Shown: piece after piece, positions 56,590 to 64,000 of the stretch
How the letters are laid out: the number at the start of each line of letters is the position of its first letter
How positions within the stretch are numbered: position 1 is the first letter of the stretch
Origin: Chloranthus sessilifolius
Lineage: Eukaryota > Streptophyta > Magnoliopsida > Chloranthales > Chloranthaceae
Length of the DNA: 64,000 nt
Direction of reading: 5' to 3'
NCBI GenBank assembly: GCA_021018995.1
Contig: CM037593.1
Coordinates: forward strand, 20,188,810-20,252,809
Translations under genes and position numbers: made by a program
The notes under the pieces: model-generated
Database searches by the model: none
Seen by the model: the letters and a program-made list of their open reading frames with translations, nothing else
Told to the model about the DNA's origin: nothing

Positions 56590-57715
56590 TTGAAATCGCT
56601 ACTTGATTCACTCAAATATGCTTTTCTGGGACCTCATGAAATGCTCCTAGTAATAATTTCATCAACTTTGTCTAACAAGCAAGAGAGTGAATTGATGAAG
56701 GTGCTTAAAGACCACAAAATAACAATCGGATGGACCATGGCTGATCTAAAGGGAATTGATCCGTCGGTATGTATGCACAAGATACATCTCAAAGAGGATA
56801 GCAAGTCATCAAAAGAGGCACAGAGACGACTTAACCCAAATATGAAAGAAGCCGCCCTAAAGGAGATTATCAAATTGCTTGATGCAGGAATCATTTATGT
56901 AATCTCCGACAGTGAATGGGTAAGTCCGGTTCAAATTGTCCCAAAAAAAGTCAGATATAACGATGAAGGAGAACACTGAAGGGGAACTAATGCCTACACG
57001 CGAGACCATTGGGTGGCGTGTTTGCATCGATTATAAGAAATTGAACTCTGTTACGAGAAAACATCATTTTCCTCTTCCTTTTATTGATCAGATTCTAGAG
57101 AAACTGGCAGGACAAGAATTCTATTATTTTCTTGATGGCTACTCGGGGTACAACCAAATACCCCTATTTTCTGTCGATAAAGAGAAAATGACTTTTACTT
57201 GCCCGTATGACACATTTTCATACTGTAGGATGCCATTCGGATTTTGTAATGTGCCTATCACTTTCCAGCGTTGTATGATAGCCATATTCTCTGATATGGT
57301 TGATAGTTTCATTGATGTATTTATGGATAAATTTTAAATTTTTGGGAAGAATTTTGAAATGTGTCTGCACCATTTGACACTAGTTTTACAATGCTGTGAA
57401 GAATCTAATCTTGTTCTAAGCTGGGAAAAGAGCCATTTATGGTCCAACAAGGAATCGTCCTGGGGCACATCATATCGAAGAAAGGAATCGAAGTCGACAA
57501 GGCAAAAGTCGACTTGATTGCTAATTTGCCGCCCCCAAAGTCCGTTCGTCAAATACGATCATTTTTGGGACATGCGGGTTTCTACAAGAGGTTCATTAAA
57601 GATTTTAGCAAAGTGTCTAAACCGTTATGTAGCCTGCTTGGGAAGTGCGTTCCTTTTCACTTTGATGATGATTACATGAAAGCTTTTTTGAAACTGAGTT
57701 ACTTTCAAACGCCGC
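56590..57715 (+). pseudogene. Athila-like reverse transcriptase, broken
   Basis: The N-terminal part (56590-56979) ends in VSPVQIVPKK, after which a frameshift moves into 56936-57337. That frame contains RVCIDYKKLNSVTRK, FYYFLDGYSGYNQI, FTCPYDTFSYCRMPFG and the catalytic-loop region VFMDKF. The usual second Asp of the Y/F-x-D-D motif is Lys, immediately followed by a stop. The thumb-like part resumes at 57439 (GHIISKKGIEVDKAKVD, SFLGHAGFYKRFIKDFSK). It is inactive. Confidence 0.88.
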
Positions 57716-57717
57716 CC

Positions 57718-58200
57718 CAGTGAATAATCCTCTGGATTACTCGCTTCCTTTTGAATTAATGTGCGATGCTTTGGACTACGAAATAGGAGCGGTCTTAGGT
57801 CAAAGGGTGGGTAAATTACCCCATGTGATTTACTACGCTAGTAAAACATTGATGGACGCACAACTGAATTATACCACGACAGAAAATGAGTTATTGGTTG
57901 GCATATGCACTGGTTAAATTCTGCTCATATTTGCTTGGATAAAAAATAGTGGTCTTTTCAGATCACTCGATGTTAAAATACTTATTGGCGAAAAAGGATA
58001 CGAAACCGAGATTGATCCAATGAATTATGCTTCTACAGGAATTCAATTTTGAAATTCATGACAAAAAAGGGGTTGAGAATGTGGTCGCCGATCACTTGCC
58101 ACGAATCCTACCTGAAGAATCATCCTCATCAGAGACCATCCATGACACATTTTCGGATGAACAATTAATGGCAATAGGTGTGGCAGCAAATAGAGCCCCT
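57718..58200 (+). pseudogene. RNase H region of the Athila-like pol
   Basis: The frame from 57720 includes LPFELMCDALDYEIGAVLGQ, HVIYYASKTLMDAQLNYTTT and ENELL, the Ty3-type RNase H start with D, E and Y-A-S-K-T hallmarks. A frameshift near 57910 displaces the expected FSDHSMLKYLL region (57957-57990). It ends around a TAG at 58201. Confidence 0.8.
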
Positions 58201-58242
58201 TAGTACACAAACGTAGTAAATTACCTAGTCACCGAACGAATC

Positions 58243-59449
58243 CCTTTGCAGTGGGGTAAAAATGATAGAGATCTATTTTTCTCACAAGTAAAATACTATT
58301 TTTGGGATGACTCATACCTTTTCAAGTTCTACTCCGACCAAGTGATTAGAAGATGCATACCTGAAGAAGAGCAAGTGAGCATTATGAACTTCTGTCACGT
58401 CGGGGCATGTGGAGGCCATTTTGAAGGACAAAAGACCGCACACAAAATTCTTTAAAGCGGGTTTTATTGGCCCTCCATTTTTCGGGATACATCAAGGTAC
58501 TGTAAAGAGTGTTTAAGATGTCAAAGGCTAGGAAACATTTCAAGAAGAAATATGATATCATTGCAACCGATTTTACTGATTTTAATCATCAAAGTCTTTG
58601 ACGTTTGGGGAATTGACTTCATGGGTCCCTTTCCCCTATCATTTGGTTTCCTTTACATCATGGTTGTAGCTGATTATGTATCAAAATGGGTGGAAGCAAT
58701 AGCCACTAGATCAAATAACCACAAGGTTGTTGCCGGCTTTTTGAAGGAGAATATTTCAATCGGTTTGGAGTACCGCGAGCCATCATCAGTGATGGTGGCT
58801 CGCATTTTTATAATTGCTACTTTGATTCACTGATGAAGGAATATGCTGTTACACATAAAGTAAGAACGCCATATCACTCTAAGACTAGTGGTCAAGTGGA
58901 GGTGTCAAACCAAGTGATTAAAAGAATTTTGGAAAAAATCGTGCGTCTGGACATAAAAGATTGGTCCTTGCGCTTGTCTGATGCCTTATGGGCGTATAGA
59001 ACAACATTCAAGATGCCAATTGAGATGTCGCTTTTTAGACTTGTGTTCGGGAAGGCTTGTCACCTCCCGATTGAACTGGAACATAAGGCATTCTGGGTGA
59101 TAAAGCATTTTAATTTTGATCTGCAGATGGTTGGGTCAAATCGTCGTTTACAGTTGAGTGAACTAGAAGAATTGTGCTATGATGCGTATGAGAATTCAAA
59201 GCTTTACAAGGAGCGATTCAAGAAGCTACATGATCAATTGATCTCTCAGAAAGAATTCCACCTAGGACAAAAGGTGTGGTTATTCAACTCAAAGCTCAAA
59301 TTCCATTTAGGAAAACTGAGATCAAGATGGGAAGGACCTTTTCAAGTCATGTCTACCTCTTCCCATGGTGCAGTTGAAATTCGAGATCTAAAAGATAACC
59401 GTGTGTTCAAAGTCAATGGTCAACGCCTCAAACCGATGTTTGACCAATG
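58243..59449 (+). pseudogene. Athila-like integrase, broken
   Basis: The zinc-binding region is recognisable as NFCHVGACGGHFEGQKTA (58387 onward) with a stop after HKIL, then CKECLRCQRLGN in the next stretch. The catalytic core has VWGIDFMGPFPLSFG (first Asp), an out-of-frame SDGGSH (second Asp, about 58787-58810) and [17 protein letters not shown] (Glu). The C-terminal part 58833-59449 includes WALRTT-like [27 protein letters not shown] and [12 protein letters not shown], and ends at TGA 59447. At least two frame breaks disable it. Confidence 0.87.
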
Positions 59450-60540
59450 ACCCAAATGTCTATTGACTCCATTGATCTCGTTGATTCCAAGGGTTAAGAA
59501 TCAAATGGTCGAGCTGTCAAGAACTAAACTCAGCGATTACAGGGAATTTTCTTAGTTTTTTCCTTAGCTTTTCATTTTTTAGCTTTAACTTTTGAGCTTT
59601 TATTTTTCTAGCAATTTTTAGGCTCTTTCAGTTTTCCCTTTTATTTTTGAAGCATTATTCTTTCATTCCCTAGTTCCAGAACCTTAGAATAGTTTGAAAT
59701 CTGCATTTGAAGAAGGATTGTACTGATTGGATTAAAGCTTTTGTGGATCTTGTGAAGCCCTTTTACAGTATTACGGTATTTTAATGTCAATTTCAATTTC
59801 TGTCTTTATTTTATTGTTTACTTCGAACATGAGTGGCTAAATCTCTTTGAGGATTGGGATCTAATGAATCCCATCTGAGGCTTCATTTATTTATCATAGA
59901 TCTGTAGTTGGAATTTAATGTTTGATGCTTATTGATTTTATCGCTTAAGTGTTCTTGCCGATCTTTGTAAAAACTAATCACCAATCTAAGATATGGGATT
60001 TAGTTATGCTCTTCCCGTGATCTCAGATATGTGATTTGGAGTTTACATTGAGTTCTTTAATGTTAATATTTGCGGCATTTACTTATCGTCATTAGAAACA
60101 AATATCTTTTACAGTGAATGTTTTATCCATTTCTTTTGCGGGATTTATTTATTGTAATTCGTGATCTCTTTCACAGTAAGTGTTTTACCTCATTTCTTTT
60201 GCGGTTTTGGAAGAGCACTAAACTCGTTGTTGTTGAGAGGCTTTAATGTCCCATCTTCCATAAATTACCAATTGATTTTAGTGTTTACGAGTTTCGCATT
60301 GTTTGAATTTCGACCAATAAGATGTACGATTATAAATGGAAAGCCGAGGATGGGAGGATTTAGCATCCCGAACCTCACCTTTTTCTATTGCTTTTAATTT
60401 CATTTAACTATTTAATTGTTAGTTCCCATCACTCTCTTTGAAATCAATAAAACTAGTTTAGATATTGTGCTAAATCTGTGGATATTCTCCTAATTATTTT
60501 CTATTTCTATCTTTAAATTTTCTCCCTAGGATTATGGATT
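59450..60540. other. Post-pol region, LTR-like in part
   Basis: CAAGAACTAAACTCAGCGAT...ACAGGGAATT (about 59515-59550) recalls the AAGAC..AAA..AGCGCT..GGGAGG tail found after pol in many plant Ty3 elements. GAGTGGCTAAATCTC...GAGGATTGGGATCTAATGAA (59831) resembles the 5' LTR stretch at 50411 (GAGCGGCTAAACCTC), suggesting a diverged LTR. No primer site follows. No gene. Confidence 0.45.
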
Positions 60541-60544
60541 TTGT

Positions 60545-60905
60545 TCACAGTTTTGTCAATCAATTGATTGATTTGTGAAATTCACTTGATCGACTGACAC
60601 ACAAATTCAAGGGTACTATTTTGGGCACTGTGACAAGTCAATCGATCGATTTGTGAAAATCAATCTATTGACTGAGAAGCAGAAACTGGCCAGCTCTGTG
60701 GCAAATCGATCAATTGAGTTATTTAAACCAATCGATTGATTCTGAACTATGACCAGTGCAGCTTGTTTTTAATTAATTAATTTATTTTTTTAAAATTATT
60801 TTGTTTGGGCAAACTGTGAAAATTATGCTTTCTGTTGTGTTTCAATCGATCAATTTTCAAAAATCAATCGATCGATTTTCACAAATCAATCGATCGATTT
60901 TGAAC
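60545..60905. repeat. Palindrome cluster in a second leader-like segment
   Basis: About nine palindromes such as GTCAATCAATTGATTGATT, GTCAATCGATCGATTTG and AAATCAATCGATCGATTTTC. The block CTGAGAAGCAGAAACTGGCC...GGCAAATCGATC (60681) matches CTGAGGAGCAAAAACATGCC...GGCAAATCCATCGATTG (51343), so this is a copy of the Athila leader. Confidence 0.85.
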
Positions 60906-60949
60906 TGTGGCTGCTTCTCAGTTTGTTTTCATATAAACATTAAAAAAAA

Positions 60950-61460
60950 AAAAAGAGTTAAGATTAGGTTTTTTTTTAGGATTTTAAAGATTTTTTAGGA
61001 TTTGTAGGATTTGTAGGTTTCTTTTAAATTTTTAAAATTTAAAATTTTGAATTTAGAAATTTTGAATTTTGAATTTTTGGATATTTTTTATTTTTAGGAA
61101 TTTTTGAATTTAAAATTTTTTGAATTTTTAGGATTTTTGAAATTTTGAAAATTTGAAGTTTTAGGATTTTTTTTAGGACTTGTAGGATTTTTAGGAATTC
61201 TAGTTTAGGATTTGTAGAATTTTTTTTTTTTTTGTAAGATTTGTAGGATTGGTAGGATTTTATATTTTTTCCCTTCTTTTCTTGTGTAGATTTGTAGGAT
61301 TTTGTAGGTTTCTTTTAGTTTAATTGTTTAGTAATTTTCTAATTCTAGTTTATTGCCTTTTGTAAGATTTTTTTAGGATTTGTAGGTTTCTTAAATTTTA
61401 TTGCCTTTTATTTTATTTGTATTAGTAATATTTTAATTATAGTTTACTTTTTTTTTTTTT
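60950..61460. repeat. Low-complexity TTTGTAGGATTT tract
   Basis: Degenerate repetition of TTTTTAGGATTTGTAGGATT and TTGAATTTTGAATTTTTGGA over about 500 bases, strongly strand-biased for T and G. No coding sequence. Confidence 0.8.
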
Positions 61461-61598
61461 CTAAATTTAGAGATTGAGGTTTGAGTCTACCAAAGCTTCG
61501 AAGGAGACACTCGTGAGAGGCCAAGGTATGCACCTTTATTTTCAGATTTAGTTAAAAAAATATAATTATATTTTTATTTTCTAGTTTGTCTTTGAGAT

Positions 61599-62500
61599 AT
61601 GGAGTTTCCCACAATTTCGATAACCCCATCTTTTTATGGGTTTAATTATGAGACTCCATACCAAAATTGGGATGCATATGGGGAGAATGATCCTAATTGG
61701 TGGGAACCAAATCAAGGTTGTGAATTAAATCAGCTTTATATACAAAATTTTTCAGACCAACCTCAGTTTAACCCACAATACTCACAATCCCTATGGAGTT
61801 CTGATTTCGAAGACCGGATGTTAACTATGTTAGAAGAACTCCAATTCCAGTCTGACCATCTTGCGAGACTTGAATATCAAGTAGGGCAGTTGGTCGCTGT
61901 CATTGCCAGGGAGGATGATACCTTGCCTAGCCAACCAATAAATATCTCGTAAGACCTGATTTGGAAAGAAGAAACTACCCCCACCCATGAGCATGAGGTT
62001 GAGACTGTGACCTTTAGGAGTGGACTTAAGGTAGATTACAAGGAAGATGTTGTTAGCCCATATAACATTGAAACAGTGGAAGATTGCCAACCAATTTGTG
62101 ATACTCCTCTAATACCAAAATAATAATTGCAAGATGAAGACACAATTTCTTATTTTACATTGATTGAGCAGTCAAGCATTACATATGAGGCACTTTGTGG
62201 GCCCAAAGATCCATTTCTACAATATTTTGACAAACCCTCAAGTCGATTGGTTGTAAACAATGATGTATTTGATACTCCTAAATTGTAAACATACATTGAA
62301 TCCAAATATGTCATGGTTTATAGGGTGAATGAGTTGGTTGAAAGTCCACCCACAAAAAGCCTCAAGACCCTAATTAATAGAGAAGGCAATCAATTCATGC
62401 CAGGTGAATGGCCCTTTCTTATGCCTATTGTAGTTTGAGGGGGTCCGGGTGAAGACCGAAAACTTAGCGCTTACTGGGAGGCAACCGAGTTGATTTGCCT
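61599..62500 (+). pseudogene. Gag-like ORF of a second, pol-less Athila-like derivative
   Basis: The frame from MEFPTISITPSFYGFNYE (61599) to 61952 resembles the Asn/Gln/Trp-rich tail of Athila gag and contains LEYQVGQLVAVIAREDDTLPSQP, comparable to LEDQIEQLANQMSRREEGRLPDQP in the first element. It breaks at TAA 61950-61952; further fragments with stops run to about 62440. At 62440-62480 the typical tail GTGAAGACCGAAAACTTAGC...TACTGGGAGGCAACC appears directly. Leader, gag-like ORF and tail without pol suggest an internally deleted, non-autonomous relative. Confidence 0.55.
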
Positions 62501-62555
62501 TTAATTGTAAAAAAAAAAAAAAACAACGGGTCATGTGTGTGTCTAGTGTGTTTTG

Positions 62556-62595
62556 GATTAATCGATTGATTCTTCTAAATCAATCGATTGATGTA
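62556..62595. repeat. Pair of TAATCGATTGATT palindromes
   Basis: TTAATCGATTGATTC and AAATCAATCGATTGATG lie about 22 bases apart, the same motif and spacing as in the LTR and leaders. Confidence 0.8.
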
Positions 62596-62599
62596 TTTA

Positions 62600-64000
62600 T
62601 TTCATGTATGTGGACGATTCAAAGTCTTGAATGTTTGGGCATGCCTAGATTTTTCCTAGGTTTCCACTTTTTGTACATGGAGTTTGTTTAATGTTTGTAC
62701 ATTTTACAAGATAAATTAGATGTTTTTTTATCTTTCTTTTTTGGCATGTGTGGTTGCTTAATTTTTGTGGTGGTGTTGGCTATAGTTCTTGAACAGGTTT
62801 GGGAGAGGCACATTTAGCCTCTTTGCCCCTGAATTTCTTACTTATTATTTATTATACTGTGCAATGAGGACATAGTACCACTTAAGTTTTGGGGTGTTGT
62901 GATTAATGCAGGAATCATCTTCTTTAACTTTTATATCGCATGTTGATCCATTGTTTAAAATACACCTTCAATCCCATGTTTAAGAAAAAAACCATCACTG
63001 TTTATTTCTGACGTAGTTTTCAAACTGTAGTCACTGATGCATGAAAATTTTAATTTTTAAATATTCATGCCATTATAAAACTGTTGTTGTTTAGGATAAT
63101 TAACTTCATTGTGAATATTTAAAGATTGGTCTGAATTTTATGCTTAGAAAAAAAAAATTTGCACCTTCGTCATGCTTAGGTCCAGAAATCAAACGATTAG
63201 TTCAAATCTAGAATTCTAGGATCCTAAGAAAGACTAAAGTTGGAAAGCTTTTGAACTTTTTCCTCATTCTTGATGAGTGCTAAATAAATTCAGAGTATCT
63301 TTGGAATTCGTGCTTAATTATTGAAATCTCACATTTTTTATCTCAGTTTGTTTATTTTGCATGTCTTATATTATCGCACTAGAACTCATTGTGCTTAGAC
63401 TCAAGACAAATAGGCATCATTACCATCTTAAAAGGAAATGATCAAAGGCCATCTTTGGCTCATTTGTGCCTAAAATGTCCCACCTTATACTGATTTACCT
63501 TTTTACACGCCTTTCGAGCCTTGTTGAAAATTTTACCCAAAATATTTCTTATTAAACTATATTAATTATCACACCAGTTTGAAAAATGTAAAACCTTACC
63601 CTTCAATCTCTGAAAAATTGTGAAAGACGGATAAGAACAAGCAAGAAAGTAGAGGCATAGTAGTAATGCTTGCAAGGAGCATATGGTAGAAATATATTTG
63701 AAAAAAAGGGAGAGAAAAAGAGAAAAATATATATATGCGTGTGTGTGTGCAAGAGGAAGCAAAATGAGAAATAAGTGAAAAACATGAGGTAGTGTCTAAA
63801 AGAAAAAGAAGGAAAAAGTAGAGAAAAAGAAAAAAAGAAAAGTTATGAAAAATTCGAAAAAGAAAGAGTGAAAAATGAAAAAAATAAAATTAAATGTAAT
63901 CTTTTTCTAGTTTCTCAGAGTAATTTGAAGGAGAAAGTAGAGAAAAAGAAAAAAGAAAAGTTATAAAAAAATTCGAAAAAGAAAGTGAAAAATGAAAAAA
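62600..64000. other. Right edge, non-coding
   Basis: No gene is recognised. From about 63690 on, the sequence becomes a purine-rich GAAAAAG tract with two near-copies of GAAAAAGTAGAGAAAAAGAA...AAGTTATAAAAA (63808 and 63931). A polypurine tract and 3' LTR would be expected near or beyond this edge if the Athila-like unit is complete; neither can be confirmed. Confidence 0.5.

Noticed and set aside
63562-63785. Frames rich in Phe, Leu and Ser near the right edge
   Set aside because: Complement of a purine-rich low-complexity tract.

Overview
This window is nuclear DNA of a flowering plant. The evidence is introns with GT/AG borders, long TA microsatellites, Athila-type Ty3 retrotransposons, Mutator-like elements (MULEs), many foldback MITEs, and a decayed piece of plastid DNA inside an intron. 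The species cannot be named from the sequence. There is one convincing intact host gene; nearly everything else is transposon-derived and mostly broken.

Layout. (1) 1-16 kb is a nested transposon field. A MULE-like foldback element (about 1.05-6.2 kb) was hit by a solo-LTR-like element, which was hit in turn by a 3.3-kb solo LTR (2462-5766) with a perfect 5-bp target duplication. Two further copies of the foldback family (6.26-7.19 and 13.06-13.94 kb), a TA-targeted MITE, a SINE and several foldback MITEs follow. (2) 16.8-30.4 kb (+) holds a complete acyl-protein thioesterase/carboxylesterase gene: 257 codons in nine coding exons plus a 5' UTR exon, over about 13.5 kb. Its introns are filled with MITEs, TA tracts, a tandem duplication and a nuclear copy of plastid ycf3. 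(3) 30.4-35.9 kb is AT-rich intergenic DNA with MITEs. (4) 35874-45356 is a full-length Kaonashi-type MULE, with 84-bp terminal inverted repeats and a 9-bp target duplication. It carries a broken MuDR-type transposase (+) and a broken DUF1985/Ulp1-protease-like gene (-). A second, diverged Ulp1-carrying element lies head-to-head beside it (about 45.4-49.6 kb, +). (5) 49.65 kb to the right edge is an Athila-type retrotransposon: 5' LTR, Asp-type primer site, gag, protease, RT, RNase H and integrase, all with frameshifts or stops. Its gag is split by a 2.2-kb solo LTR related to the one at 2.5-5.8 kb. After pol comes a second, gag-only Athila-like derivative.

The most unusual signal is not a gene. 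At least five unrelated transposon families here carry arrays of short perfect or near-perfect palindromes repeated about every 20-22 bp. The palindrome differs by family (cores TCGATATCGA, TCGATTAATCGA, TCAATCGATTGA, TCGCTCGAGCGA, and dyads around AGCGCTTCGCT), but spacing and dyad symmetry are kept. In the two Ulp1-carrying elements the arrays fill matching large introns and skip the exons, and each element has its own version of the repeat. I know of no named feature of this kind.
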